Shown: positions 1 to 9,128 of the stretch, piece after piece
Layout of the letters: each line of letters starts with the position of its first letter
Numbering within the stretch: the stretch's first letter is position 1
Source of the DNA: Gottschalkia purinilytica
GTDB taxonomy: Bacteria; Bacillota; Clostridia; Tissierellales; Gottschalkiaceae
Reading direction: 5' to 3'
Assembly (NCBI RefSeq): GCF_001190785.1
Contig: NZ_LGSS01000003.1
Span: 248,001 to 312,000, forward strand
Length of the DNA: 64,000 nucleotides
Translations under genes and position numbers: made by a program
The notes under the pieces: model-generated
The model's database searches: none
Told to the model about the DNA's origin: nothing
What the model saw: only the letters and a program-made list of their open reading frames with translations

Positions 1-145
1 TTTCAAATTAGTTAAATATTTTATTTTAAAGTTTAAAAAATAACTATTTTTTATTTTTATTTAACTTTTTCTTTAAATTAGTAACCTTATATAGATTTAT
101 ATCACATAATATATAAACAATAATTCGTATATAAGGGGGAGTTTT

Positions 146-763
146 ATGATAAATTCAAAAAAAATACCCTTGTTTATTATAGTTTCAATGTTCTTGATTT
201 CTATTATTTCACTACCATTTATTCCAGAAAAGATATCAATAACTTGGAACTATTTAGGCAAATCTGATATATATAATTCAAAGTATGAACTTCTGCTATT
301 ATTTCCAACTTTTATGACTGTGTTTTATTCTTTATCCTCTTTTATAGAAAAAAACTTAAAGAATAATAAGCTTTTTTTTAGTATCGCTATCAATATTCTA
401 AATCTTTACTTTTCTATAATATTCTTATTCATACATCTACACTCTGTTTTAAATGCTTTGAGCATAAAAGTAAATGTCTATTCTTTACTATCTATACCTA
501 TTTCTATTATCCTATTTCATATAGGATATAACTTAAAAAACAATAAATTCATTTTAGTTTATATTATCAATATGAATATTTCTTTTATTAGCAAAAAAAC
601 GCTTTTTAATTTGCTAGAAATACATTCTAATTTTTTTAAGCTATATAGTATTTTAGTAGCTTTGGGCATTATTTTACCTGAATACTTTCTATATATAGTT
701 TTATGGCCTTTAGGAGTGTTATTCATAATCTCAATTCTTTGTATATATCGTAATTATATTTAA
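146..763 (+). CDS. DUF1648-type integral membrane protein
   Basis: A 205-residue, very hydrophobic protein with about six membrane segments. After the first segment comes a stretch reading PFIPEKISITWN, then a Gly-Lys-Ser-Asp turn and YNSKYELLLLFP. This matches the signature of the DUF1648 domain found at the N-terminus of SdpI-like immunity and membrane proteins. The ATG follows AAGGGGGA at a good distance. No SdpC-like toxin or partner gene is visible beside it, so an immunity role is not supported. Family membership is fairly clear; function is unknown. Confidence 0.7.
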   Translation: MINSKKIPLFIIVSMFLISIISLPFIPEKISITWNYLGKSDIYNSKYELLLLFPTFMTVFYSLSSFIEKNLKNNKLFFSIAINILNLYFSIIFLFIHLHSVLNALSIKVNVYSLLSIPISIILFHIGYNLKNNKFILVYIINMNISFISKKTLFNLLEIHSNFFKLYSILVALGIILPEYFLYIVLWPLGVLFIISILCIYRNYI

Positions 764-768
764 CTGAC

Positions 769-797
769 AATATAGAGCTTAATGCTCTATATTTTTC
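769..797 (+). terminator. Intrinsic terminator of the DUF1648 gene
   Basis: A 10-bp perfect stem (AATATAGAGC with GCTCTATATT) around a 5-nt loop, followed by a T-rich run, starts 6 nt after the stop codon. Confidence 0.75.
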
Positions 798-925
798 TAT
801 TTATAGAATAATAACTTACCTTAATTAATTTATCTTCGTAATATTATAATGGTCAATTACTCACATATCTTAATAGTTGCTATTGCTAGTCTACATCCTT
901 TGTTGTATACTTAGAGGAGAGCATT

Positions 926-954
926 TGACAAGATTGTATATATAAGGTATTTTT
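926..954 (+). promoter_or_regulatory. Candidate sigma-A promoter of the LysR gene
   Basis: A perfect -35 TTGACA (926-931) is followed after 17 nt by a weak -10, TATTTT (949-954), about 30 nt before the TTG start of the LysR gene. The weak -10 makes this tentative. Confidence 0.45.
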
Positions 955-984
955 TAAAAATTTTTTGTAGAAAGCGGTGGTATT

Positions 985-1905
985 TTGGATTTCAGACAAT
1001 TAGAAACCTTTATTCAGGTAGTAAAGTTAAAGAGCTTCTCAAGAGCGGCACAAAAGTTGTATCTAACTCAACCTACTGTAACTAGCCATATACAAAACTT
1101 AGAAAATGAATTGGGAACGCTTCTACTAAATAGGTCAGGTAAAACTGTGACTCCAACAGGAGCTGGAAATCTTTTATATAAATATGCTTTGAATATAGTT
1201 AATATGAGGAATATGGCTCAATTTGATTTAGGTGTATATAAAGGAAAAATACAAGGACATTTAGAAATAAGTACTAGTTCCATCCCTCGTCACTATGTAT
1301 TACCATTTTTATTAAAAGAATTTACAAGCAAGTATCCTGATGTTACTTTTGCTATAACAGATGGTGATTCAAAAAAAGTAGCTGAAAATATTATAGAAGG
1401 TGACACTGACTTTGGCATAATCGGTGCTAAGTTCCAATCTCCGCATCTCGAATATATCGAACTAATAGAAGACACTTTATATGTAGTTGCCCCTAATAAT
1501 AGTAAATATCCTTGGAATGAATATGAAGAATTAGATATAGACTTTATTTTAAATGAAAAGCTTATATTAAGAGAGAAAGGTTCTGGTACTAGACATCTTT
1601 TCGAAAATCAACTTAAAGAAAATGATATTGACTTTGATTCTCTTAAAGTAGTTTCTTATATAGAAGATACTGAGGCAATAAAGAAATTTGTAGAATTAGG
1701 TATAGGAATAAGTTTTTTATCTGAAAGAGCAATTAAACGTGAACTTGAAATGGGTCTTTTAAAACCATTTTCAATTAAAGGATTCGATTTAAAAAGAAAG
1801 TTCTACTTTGTTTATCATAAAAAAAGACAGCTATCACCGTTAAGTCAAACTTTTAAAGATTTCGTTATTGAATACACATCTAATGAAGATTCTCCATTTA
1901 AATAA
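985..1905 (+). CDS. LysR-family transcriptional regulator
   Basis: 306 residues. The N-terminal winged helix (about 1-60) carries the standard LysR pattern: MDFRQLETF, SRAAQKLYLTQPTVTSHIQNLE, LNRSGKTVTPTG. A periplasmic-binding-like effector domain follows (about 90-295), with GHLEISTSSIPRHYVLP at its start. This type resembles the CysL/CbbR branch, but the ligand cannot be read from sequence. The start is TTG behind a GGTGG ribosome site. It is monocistronic: a promoter lies upstream and a strong terminator downstream, and no divergently transcribed target adjoins it, so its regulon is not evident. Confidence 0.92.
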   Translation: MDFRQLETFIQVVKLKSFSRAAQKLYLTQPTVTSHIQNLENELGTLLLNRSGKTVTPTGAGNLLYKYALNIVNMRNMAQFDLGVYKGKIQGHLEISTSSIPRHYVLPFLLKEFTSKYPDVTFAITDGDSKKVAENIIEGDTDFGIIGAKFQSPHLEYIELIEDTLYVVAPNNSKYPWNEYEELDIDFILNEKLILREKGSGTRHLFENQLKENDIDFDSLKVVSYIEDTEAIKKFVELGIGISFLSERAIKRELEMGLLKPFSIKGFDLKRKFYFVYHKKRQLSPLSQTFKDFVIEYTSNEDSPFK

Positions 1906-1957
1906 AAAAAGCATAAAAACTGGGCAAATCCCCAGACTTTTTATGCTTTTTTTATTT
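1904..1957. terminator. Bidirectional terminator between LysR and aminopeptidase genes
   Basis: A long stem, A-rich on the left (AAAAAAAGCATAAAAA, CTGGG) and T-rich on the right (CCCAG, TTTTTATGCTTTTTTT), serves both convergent genes. Confidence 0.85.
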
Positions 1958-1975
1958 AATTTTATATTTTTTTAT

Positions 1976-3403
1976 CTAACTTTTATAAAAAGCCTTATAT
2001 CCTTCATAAGCCATATATACATCTGCTTTACTTGATATTTCAAATGGTCCATGTACACTTAGAAGAGCTACTCCGCAATCAACAACTTCCATTCCATAAT
2101 TGGCTAGAATATAAGCTATTGTACCTCCTCCTCCTTGGTCAACTTTACCTAGTTCTCCCATTTGCCATATTACGTTATTTTTATTAAATATATCTCTTAT
2201 ATAGCTTATATACTCAGAATTAGCATCATTGCTAGATGACTTTCCTTTTACTCCAGTATATTTTACTAGACATATTCCTTTTCCTAAAAACGGGGAATTT
2301 CTCTTATCTAGTACGTCTGGATAATTTGGATCAAATGCTCCTACTGTATCAGCTGATAAAACTTTTGAATTTGCTAGCGATCTTTTTACAATTAATTCAC
2401 TATAATTTTCCTCAGTTAAGTTTATAAGCTCAGAAACTACATTTTCAAAAAATTTAGACTCCATACCTGTATTTCCTAAACTTCCTACTTCTTCTTTATC
2501 CATAAATAAGCCAACTGCTGTTTTATTAGGACATTCTGTTTCTAATATTGCTTTTAATGAAGTAAATACACATACCCTATCATCTTGTCCATACCCGCCT
2601 ATCATGCTTCTGTCTATTCCAACATCTCTAGCCTTACCAGCAGGTACTATTTCAAATTCTGCTGTCGTAAAATCTTCTTCCACTATTCCATATTTTTCAT
2701 ATAATACATTTAAAATATTTAATTTAACTTTTTCACTTATTTCATCATCATTATATGGTATACTTCCTATTAATATATTTAAGCCTTCTCCTACAATTGC
2801 TTCATCAAGTTTTTTAGACATTTGATCTTTCGCAAGATGAGGTAATAAATCAGTTATAAAAAATACGGGATCCTTTTCATCCTCACCAATAACTATGTAC
2901 TCTTTTTCTCCATTTGATTTAATTACTACTCCATGAAGTGCTAAAGGAAGAGTAACCCATTGATATTTTTTTATACCGCCATAATAATGTGTTTTTAAAA
3001 ATGCTAAGTTGGAATCTTCATACAAAGGAAATTGTTTTAAATCTATTCTAGGAGCATCAACATGAGATCCAACTATATGCATACCTTTTTCTAGGCTTTC
3101 TTTTCCTATAACAAATAATGCTATTGATTTTCCTTTATTATTAGCATATATTTTAGTTCCTGGTACAACTTTAATATTCTTATTAATTATTGTTTCTAAA
3201 GAAATATATCCATTTTCTTCAGCAATTTTTATTATTTCACTAACTGCTTCCCTTTCAGTTTTACTCTTATCAAGAAAACTTTTATACTCATCACCTAATC
3301 CAAATATCATATCCTTTTGTGTATCATCTGTATTTTCCCATACATTAGGCCAAGTATGAGTAAGCTTCTCTTTTAATTCTTTTCCTCTTAACTTTTTATT
3401 CAT
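1976..3403 (-). CDS. M18-family zinc aminopeptidase
   Basis: 475 residues, the usual length for M18 (aspartyl aminopeptidase-like) enzymes. Zinc and catalytic motifs are visible in order: GSHVDAPRID near residue 114, GGYGQDDRV near 270, FMDKEEVGS near 305 and a C-terminal histidine in SVHGPFEISSKAD. The enzyme removes N-terminal residues from peptides in the cytosol and forms large tetrahedral complexes in characterised members. The N-terminus (GKELKEKLTHTWPNVW) is typical of the clostridial group. It is a single gene with an ATG start and AGGAGG-like site upstream, ending in the shared terminator. Confidence 0.93.
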   Translation of the reverse strand: MNKKLRGKELKEKLTHTWPNVWENTDDTQKDMIFGLGDEYKSFLDKSKTEREAVSEIIKIAEENGYISLETIINKNIKVVPGTKIYANNKGKSIALFVIGKESLEKGMHIVGSHVDAPRIDLKQFPLYEDSNLAFLKTHYYGGIKKYQWVTLPLALHGVVIKSNGEKEYIVIGEDEKDPVFFITDLLPHLAKDQMSKKLDEAIVGEGLNILIGSIPYNDDEISEKVKLNILNVLYEKYGIVEEDFTTAEFEIVPAGKARDVGIDRSMIGGYGQDDRVCVFTSLKAILETECPNKTAVGLFMDKEEVGSLGNTGMESKFFENVVSELINLTEENYSELIVKRSLANSKVLSADTVGAFDPNYPDVLDKRNSPFLGKGICLVKYTGVKGKSSSNDANSEYISYIRDIFNKNNVIWQMGELGKVDQGGGGTIAYILANYGMEVVDCGVALLSVHGPFEISSKADVYMAYEGYKAFYKS

Positions 3404-3538
3404 TTGTATACCTCCGCAATTTTAATAAACTTTCAAATATATAATATATACCCTTATACACTTTGTCAATTAACTATATATTTAGCCTTTTATAATTATT
3501 TACATATAAAATTTTAATTTATTTAAAACTTTATATTA

Positions 3539-4210
3539 CTATTGTATCTTTTTCATCTTATTTTTATAAGTAAAAATTGCTGCTTGAACTCTATCTGTTA
3601 CATTAATCTTTTTAAATATGTTAGATACATGATTCTTTACAGTTTTTTCACTAATAAATAATCTACCAGCTATCTCTTTATTATTTAATCCCTCTGCTAT
3701 TAGTGTTAATACTTCATATTCTCTCCTTGTAAGAGAATCTATCTGCTCTCTTTCTATAGCTTTATCATCCTGAGAATTAATTTCCTTTACAAGTAATGCA
3801 GAAACATTAGGTTGAATATATGTTTTTCCAATGTAGACGTCTCTTATAGCCTTAATTAAGCTATCGGAATCTGCATCTTTTAGAACATATCCGCTAGCAC
3901 CTATTTTTATTGTCTCATATAAATATTCTTTATCGTCATGTATTGTAAGCATTATAACTTTAGAAGACACTCCTATGTCTTTTAGTCTTCTAAGAGCTTC
4001 TATACCATTCATATCTGGCATATTTATATCCATAAGAATTACATCCGGTTTGTTATTAATAGCTTTTTGAATTGCTTCTTCGCCATTTGAAGCCTGTTCT
4101 ATAACCTCAATATCTTCTTCCAACTCTATAATTTGTTTAAGTCCTTCTCTCATAAGAGAGTGATCGTCTACTATCAAAACAGTAATGCTGTTTTTTATAT
4201 TAAGCTCCAT
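3539..4210 (-). CDS. degU: DegU-like NarL-family response regulator
   Basis: The receiver domain (about 10-125) has the acidic pair VDDH, the phospho-acceptor Asp in LMDINMPDMNG (about residue 61), LTIHDD and the YVLKDA lysine. A LuxR-type helix-turn-helix follows (LTRREYEVLTLIAEGLNNKEIAGRLF, EKTVKNHVSNIFKK). The frame can start at 4219, but AGGAAAGG then abuts that ATG; the ATG at 4210 has a proper 9-nt gap and is preferred. It overlaps the end of the kinase gene, so the two are translationally coupled. Length and domain order match Bacillus DegU, which controls exoenzymes, motility and competence. The regulon here is unknown. Confidence 0.9.
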   Translation of the reverse strand: MELNIKNSITVLIVDDHSLMREGLKQIIELEEDIEVIEQASNGEEAIQKAINNKPDVILMDINMPDMNGIEALRRLKDIGVSSKVIMLTIHDDKEYLYETIKIGASGYVLKDADSDSLIKAIRDVYIGKTYIQPNVSALLVKEINSQDDKAIEREQIDSLTRREYEVLTLIAEGLNNKEIAGRLFISEKTVKNHVSNIFKKINVTDRVQAAIFTYKNKMKKIQ

Positions 4211-5360
4211 TGCTATCATCCTTTCCTGTCAGAGGTATTGTAACATTTATCTCTGTGCCGTTTCCTAGACTAGACGTAATATCAAAGCTGCCATCAAGTA
4301 ATTCTGTCCTTTCTCTTATACCTAAAATTCCAAAACCACCATTTTTTGCATCTTTTATCTTATTTATATTATCGACTTCAAATCCAACTCCATGATCTTT
4401 AATAAATATATTTATTCTGTTCATTACTTTATCTATTTTTAAAAATACATTTTTGGCTTTAGAATGTTTTCTAATATTGTTAAGACATTCTTGAACGATT
4501 CTAAAACAAGCTAATTCTACTATAGAATTAATGTTCTCCATATCACCAAGCACTATAAATTCTACCTTAATATCGTTTTCTTCTGTAAAGTTATCAATAA
4601 ACCTCTGAATTGTGGGAATAAGCCCCAAATCATCTAAGGACATCGGTCGTAGATCATATATTATTTTTCTAATATCTCTTAAACTATTCTTTACTATAAA
4701 TTTTAACTTTTGTAATTCTTCTCTAGATTTATTTATATCTAATGATAGTAGTTTTTCACATAGTTCCGCCTTTAGCATAACGTTTGCCATAGTCTGAGCT
4801 GGACCATCATGTATCTCTCTGGCAACTCTTTGTCTTTCTTCTTCTTGAGCTTGTATAATCTTAACTCCAAGGTATTGTCTACTACTCATATCTTCTATTG
4901 TCTCTGATAATTCATCAAAATTCCCTCTTAGGTATTGCATTGCTACGCCAACCTTTGTTACCGCTTTTTCTGCTTTTCTTATATTTTCAAGTGTTCTTCT
5001 AAGACTTAGCTCAACTTCTGTTCTTTTATCTATAAGATTTTGTTCCTCTTGCTTTTTTAATATTAGTTTCAATCTTAAATTATTTGCTTCCTCATATACT
5101 AATCGTATATCTTCTTCAGAATGTACATTAAAGTTTTTGCTTACTAACATTAATCTAGTTCTTGTTCTTTTTTCTTCTATTTCTAAATTATCAACTGCAT
5201 CTATTATCAGTGCTAATTTTAGTTGTATACTTTCTAGTTCTTTTTGCAACCTATCATTTTCTTTTTTAGCGTCTTCTACCATATTAAATATTTCATTTCT
5301 ACTTTGATCTATCACGTTAATCGTTTTCTCTATAATTTCACTTATCTTATTTATCTCCAT
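4200..5360 (-). CDS. degS: DegS-like cytoplasmic sensor histidine kinase
   Basis: About 386 residues with no membrane segment. The N-terminal half is a long coiled coil rich in Glu and Lys. The HisKA_3 box EEERQRVAREIHDGPAQ holds the phospho-His near residue 183. The ATPase domain shows the N box (CFRIVQECLNNIRKHSKA), G1 (KDHGVGF) and G2 (GFGILGIRERTELLDG). This soluble layout is that of DegS. A TTG at 5375 touches the AAGGAG site directly, so the ATG at 5360 is the more likely start although its spacing (15 nt) is long. It is upstream of and overlaps the degU-like gene. Confidence 0.9.
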   Translation of the reverse strand: MEINKISEIIEKTINVIDQSRNEIFNMVEDAKKENDRLQKELESIQLKLALIIDAVDNLEIEEKRTRTRLMLVSKNFNVHSEEDIRLVYEEANNLRLKLILKKQEEQNLIDKRTEVELSLRRTLENIRKAEKAVTKVGVAMQYLRGNFDELSETIEDMSSRQYLGVKIIQAQEEERQRVAREIHDGPAQTMANVMLKAELCEKLLSLDINKSREELQKLKFIVKNSLRDIRKIIYDLRPMSLDDLGLIPTIQRFIDNFTEENDIKVEFIVLGDMENINSIVELACFRIVQECLNNIRKHSKAKNVFLKIDKVMNRINIFIKDHGVGFEVDNINKIKDAKNGGFGILGIRERTELLDGSFDITSSLGNGTEINVTIPLTGKDDSNGA

Positions 5361-5410
5361 TGCTTTTATTCGCAACTCCTTAAAAACTTCTAGTTGATAA
5401 TTTGTTTAAA

Positions 5411-5439
5411 AAAAGACTAGACATATATTCTCTAGTCTG
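5411..5439 (-). terminator. Terminator of the cheW-like gene
   Basis: Stem AGACTAGA/TCTAGTCT with a 9-nt loop; on the minus strand it is followed by seven T residues. It separates cheW from the degS/degU operon. Confidence 0.8.
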
Positions 5440-5482
5440 TAAATCAATATTAAATAAATGTTATAATTTACCATCGAGTGTA

Positions 5483-5938
5483 TTAAACATTCATTAGTTC
5501 TATTTCTTCTTTCTCATTATCAGTCAATATTTTTTCTAAATCTATTAATATTATTAAGCGATCATTCAGTTTTCCTACACCCGTTATGTATTTCATATCT
5601 ACTCCTGTTATTATGTTTGGCGTAGGGTCTATATCATTATCATCTAATTTTACTGTCTGAGATGCTTCATCTACAATAAACCCTACTTGTTTATCATTTA
5701 AATTTATAATTATGATTCTAGTATTAGTATCAATTTCACTGTCCTCTATACTGAACCTTTTCTTTAAACAAACTATAGGTATAACATTTCCCCTGTAGTT
5801 AATTATTCCTTCTACAAAGCTTGGAGAATTAGGTACTTTGACACTTTCTTGATAAGGACCTATTTCTCTAACATTCATAATATCTATACCATATTCTTCT
5901 TTCCCTAGTTTAAATACAACATATTGTCTTTCTCCCAA
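5483..5938 (-). CDS. CheW-like chemotaxis coupling protein
   Basis: 151 residues covering one CheW domain. Visible family marks are YVVFKLGKEEYGIDIMNVREI, the NSPSFVEGIINYRGNVIPIVCLKKRF loop and VGFIVDEASQTVKLD. CheW links chemoreceptors to the CheA kinase. Here it stands alone: no cheA, receptor or flagellar gene lies in the window. A terminator separates it from degS, so it may serve a distant chemotaxis cluster. Start TTG with a near-perfect AGGAGGTG site six bases upstream. Confidence 0.92.
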   Translation of the reverse strand: MGERQYVVFKLGKEEYGIDIMNVREIGPYQESVKVPNSPSFVEGIINYRGNVIPIVCLKKRFSIEDSEIDTNTRIIIINLNDKQVGFIVDEASQTVKLDDNDIDPTPNIITGVDMKYITGVGKLNDRLIILIDLEKILTDNEKEEIELMNV

Positions 5939-6011
5939 TTATTACACCTCCTACTGAATTATTTCTATATATTTTTATTTTTTCCTTCCAATTAATTAAA
6001 ATAAAAAAAAT

Positions 6012-6036
6012 AAAAAACCGTAAAAATACGGTTTTA
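6012..6036 (-). terminator. Terminator overlapping the DUF896 stop codon
   Basis: Stem AAAACCGTA/TACGGTTTT with a 4-nt loop and a T-rich tail on the minus strand. The stop codon of the small gene is part of the stem. Confidence 0.8.
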
Positions 6037-6204
6037 GTCAACAAATTCTATATTATCTAATTGTCTTCTAAAATTTTCTTTAAAAGCTTTTATATATTCT
6101 TCTCTAAGAGTTTTTTGTTCTAGTTTTTCTTCATCATTCAATCCTTCTTCTTTAGACTTTTTAGATAAATAATTTATTCTATCTATATTTTCTTTTGATA
6201 TCAT
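6034..6204 (-). CDS. DUF896 (YnzC-like) small protein
   Basis: A 56-residue ORF beginning MISKENIDRINYLSKKSK and ending ENFRRQLDNIEFVD. The pattern I..IN.L..K.K..GL..EE..EQ..LR.EYI..F..N.R.QL matches DUF896, the family of Bacillus YnzC, a small two-helix protein whose job is not settled (one member is linked to the SOS response). The ATG has GGGAGG upstream, and a terminator closes the gene immediately. It is short enough to be missed by automated calling. Confidence 0.85.
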   Translation of the reverse strand: MISKENIDRINYLSKKSKEEGLNDEEKLEQKTLREEYIKAFKENFRRQLDNIEFVD

Positions 6205-6259
6205 TTATATTCCTCCCTTATCTAATCCTAACTATATAATTCTTTATTATATTTAAATG

Positions 6260-6604
6260 CTAACTTATAACTATCATAGCCAAAATTAAAGAGACTAATA
6301 TTTGTAATATTCCAACTACTCCTAAAATTTTAAACAGATTATTTAACTTATATTTTGCTTCTATCAAACTATTTTCGTCTCCCTTAAATCTATTAAGTGA
6401 ATGTTTTTTATGAATAGACCAAGATAGTATTTTACTAACAGCTCCTAGTATAATTATAACTATTCCCTCTATAAAAAAATAGTCACTCAGAATAACTAGA
6501 TTAAAATTTTTTATATTTAAAATATAACAAATTAATGTAGTTATTATAGAAATAATAATACTACTATATAAAATACCTTTAAAATAATTTACTGCTTTTT
6601 TCAT
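6260..6604 (-). CDS. Small membrane protein, unrecognised
   Basis: 114 residues with three predicted membrane segments (about 10-30, 42-62 and 92-112) and a short basic loop (SIHKKHSLNRFKGDEN) between the second and third. I do not recognise a family with certainty; the shape recalls DUF3899-like membrane proteins. It sits 55 nt upstream of the DUF896 gene in the same direction and may be co-transcribed with it. A real gene judging from hydrophobic pattern and ribosome site. Confidence 0.6.
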   Translation of the reverse strand: MKKAVNYFKGILYSSIIISIITTLICYILNIKNFNLVILSDYFFIEGIVIIILGAVSKILSWSIHKKHSLNRFKGDENSLIEAKYKLNNLFKILGVVGILQILVSLILAMIVIS

Positions 6605-6671
6605 ATTTATTTTTATCCCTTCTTCCTAAAGAAGCTATATCTCAATACAATATACTTATTTATTATATACC

Positions 6672-6698
6672 AAAAAGCAGCTATTTTAAATAGCCGCT
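6672..6698 (-). terminator. Terminator of the LacI-family gene
   Basis: Stem AGCGGCTATTT/AAATAGCTGCT (one mispair) followed by five T residues on the minus strand. Confidence 0.75.
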
Positions 6699-6755
6699 AA
6701 ATTATACATTTTCATTCTAGTCTATTTTTTATACTTTAAATATTATATACATTCG

Positions 6756-7763
6756 TTATTCATCTATTTTTGAACAACTATTACGCTTCTGTATCTGAAA
6801 AGGTAATATTATATCATTTTTATCCATTTTTTCCCCTTTAAGCTCTTTTATAATTCTTCTAATGGCTACAGCTCCTATATCATAGAATGGTTCTTTAATA
6901 GTTGTAAGAGTAGGTCTAAATATCGAAGCTATTTTTATATCTCCAAATCCAGTAACAGACATTTCACTCGGAACCTTTATATTATTATCATGTAAATAAC
7001 TTAAAACTCCAATGGCTAATTCATCATAGCTACAAAATATAGCTGTTACATCTTCCTCATGGTTTACTATATCTCTAGCTACATTATATCCATCATCTAT
7101 ATTTCTTCCTTTTGTAAAATATATAATTTCCTTACATAATTCGTTTTCTGAAATTGCTTTCCTATATCCTTCTAGCTTCATCATTTCTAATGAATGCTCT
7201 TTTTCACTATTTGCAACATACACAATATTAGTATGTCCTAGACTAATTAAGTAGTTAGTCATTTCATATGCAGCTTCAAAATTATCTATAGTAACTGTAG
7301 GATAATCCTGATCATAATAATATCTGTTTAAATATACAAATGGTATTCTCGATTTTTTAATATGATCATCCATTTCTTCATTTAATATATTTGATATAAG
7401 TATAATACCTTCCACTTGCTTAGTATTTAAAAGCTGTAAATATTTTATTTCAGCAGACTTATCTCCAAATGTACTACATAAGATTATGTCATAATCATAC
7501 ATTTTTCCAACTTCTTCAATTCCTCTAACCATTTCAGCTATATATGAGTCTCCTAAATCTGTAACTATTACTCCAATTAAAAATGATTTCTTAGTAACTA
7601 AAGTTCTTGCTATTTCATTAGGCTTATATCCAAGTTCCTCGATGACTTCTAAAACTACTTTTCTAATTTCCGGACTTACAGGCTTGGAATCATTTATTAC
7701 TCTAGATACAGTAGAAATTGATACTCCTGCCATTTTAGCCACATCTTTAATAGTAGCAGCCAT
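6756..7763 (-). CDS. LacI/GalR-family regulator, CcpA-like
   Basis: 335 residues. The HTH begins at once: TIKDVAKMAGVSISTVSRVIND, then the hinge helix region YKPNEIARTLV. A periplasmic-binding-type core follows, with FLIGVIVTDLGDSYIAEMVRGIEE resembling CcpA/PurR proteins. An upstream in-frame start at 7784 exists, but GGGAGGG stands 9 nt before the ATG at 7763. No sugar genes adjoin it, which fits a global regulator such as CcpA better than a local one. A near-cre sequence at 45087-45100 is compatible with this. The CcpA assignment is an inference. Confidence 0.88.
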   Translation of the reverse strand: MAATIKDVAKMAGVSISTVSRVINDSKPVSPEIRKVVLEVIEELGYKPNEIARTLVTKKSFLIGVIVTDLGDSYIAEMVRGIEEVGKMYDYDIILCSTFGDKSAEIKYLQLLNTKQVEGIILISNILNEEMDDHIKKSRIPFVYLNRYYYDQDYPTVTIDNFEAAYEMTNYLISLGHTNIVYVANSEKEHSLEMMKLEGYRKAISENELCKEIIYFTKGRNIDDGYNVARDIVNHEEDVTAIFCSYDELAIGVLSYLHDNNIKVPSEMSVTGFGDIKIASIFRPTLTTIKEPFYDIGAVAIRRIIKELKGEKMDKNDIILPFQIQKRNSCSKIDE

Positions 7764-7986
7764 TGTGTTATCCCTCCCAAGCATATTTATATGAAAATAT
7801 AATTAATTATATTTTTTATCTATAACAAAATAATATACAAATATATTATAAAAACTTATAAAAACACAAGTTTTTAATTCACTATATTAAGAGTAATAAT
7901 ATTATACCATTTTGATATTTAAAGTTTCAATAGTTACAAATTTTGTAAATAGTTTAAAAACTTAATACATAATCATAATTATTTCA

Positions 7987-8871
7987 TTAAACTAGTATCC
8001 TGAAACTACCAGGTAAAACTTCTATGGTAGCCGGTAATTTTCCTCCAAATTCACCGTCAATATCTATCTGTACTTCTTGATCTGAGTTTATGATTACTTT
8101 TTTAGTCTTAAAATATTTTACATTTGGGTGATTGATATGTTCGCCTTTTAATAAATTGATAAATATTGAAAAGACATCTTGTATCTCAGATTTTCTAATT
8201 ATTATACAATCTAAAAGACCATCTTCTACTTGAGCCTTTGGAGCAAGCTTCTTAAATCCACCTATTGATGAACTATTAGTTAATAAGAATAAAAGTATTT
8301 CTTCTTCTGAAGTATATTCTTCACTTTCTACTTTTATATTTATTCCCTTAAACATCTGTCTTGGCATTTGTTTCATACCTTCTATATAATAAGCTATTCT
8401 TCCTAATATAGTCTTAGCTTCAACAGGTACTTCATGTGCTACATTGGTTAATAACCCACCTGCTGCAACATTTACAAAGTATTTATCATTAATTCTTCCT
8501 AAATCAACATCTATTGTATTTTCTTTTATTATCATTTCACAAAATTTTTTTGGACTTTTGGGAAGTTTCATATAATTTGCAAAATCATTAACAGTACCAG
8601 CTGGCAATATAGCAACTGGAATTTTTCTTCCTCCCTTTACTATACCTGTAGCAACTTCATTTATAGTTCCATCGCCTCCACAAGCTATAATAATATCCCA
8701 GTCTTCTTTACAAGATTTTATTGTTTCATTCATAGCATCATTTTTCCCTTTGGTAGAATATTTTCCTATAATATATCCACTATCCATAAGAATCTTGCAT
8801 ATACTATCTAATCTTTTTTGAACAATATTTCTACCTGCTGAAGGATTATTTATAATTTTTACCTTTCTCAT
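7987..8871 (-). CDS. Diacylglycerol/lipid kinase (YegS/DgkB family)
   Basis: About 294 residues. The N-terminal catalytic domain shows INNPSAGR, then IACGGDGTINEVATGI (the GGDGT nucleotide loop near residue 70) and ILPAGTVNDFANYMKLP. The second beta-rich domain contains NVAAGGLLTNVAHEV and IDGEFGG. These enzymes phosphorylate diacylglycerol or related lipids at the inner membrane face and recycle lipid-turnover products. The frame opens with a GTG at 8880 that touches the ribosome site; the ATG at 8871 has AAAGGTGA six bases upstream and is preferred. Monocistronic. Confidence 0.9.
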   Translation of the reverse strand: MRKVKIINNPSAGRNIVQKRLDSICKILMDSGYIIGKYSTKGKNDAMNETIKSCKEDWDIIIACGGDGTINEVATGIVKGGRKIPVAILPAGTVNDFANYMKLPKSPKKFCEMIIKENTIDVDLGRINDKYFVNVAAGGLLTNVAHEVPVEAKTILGRIAYYIEGMKQMPRQMFKGINIKVESEEYTSEEEILLFLLTNSSSIGGFKKLAPKAQVEDGLLDCIIIRKSEIQDVFSIFINLLKGEHINHPNVKYFKTKKVIINSDQEVQIDIDGEFGGKLPATIEVLPGSFRILV

Positions 8872-9063
8872 AAAAGTCACCTTTCCTCATGAGTAGTAGT
8901 ATTTTAAATCGATATTTAAATATTTGTTATTATATTTATGAGATTTATTTAAGTTTTTACTAAAATATTACTTTTATTAAATTATACACTTACTTAGTAT
9001 ACTATTTTAACAAGATAAAATCAAAGATATATTAGTATTAGCTTAATAAGTAGTTTATATAAT

Positions 9064-9104
9064 AAAAAAAGTCTATAAGATTCTTAAAAAGAAGCTTATA
9101 GACT
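9064..9104 (-). terminator. Terminator of lpdA
   Basis: A 10-bp stem (AGTCTATAAG/CTTATAGACT) with a T run on the minus strand, 25 nt downstream of the stop codon. Confidence 0.8.
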
Positions 9105-9128
9105 AATAATCATATTTCATTATATGTT

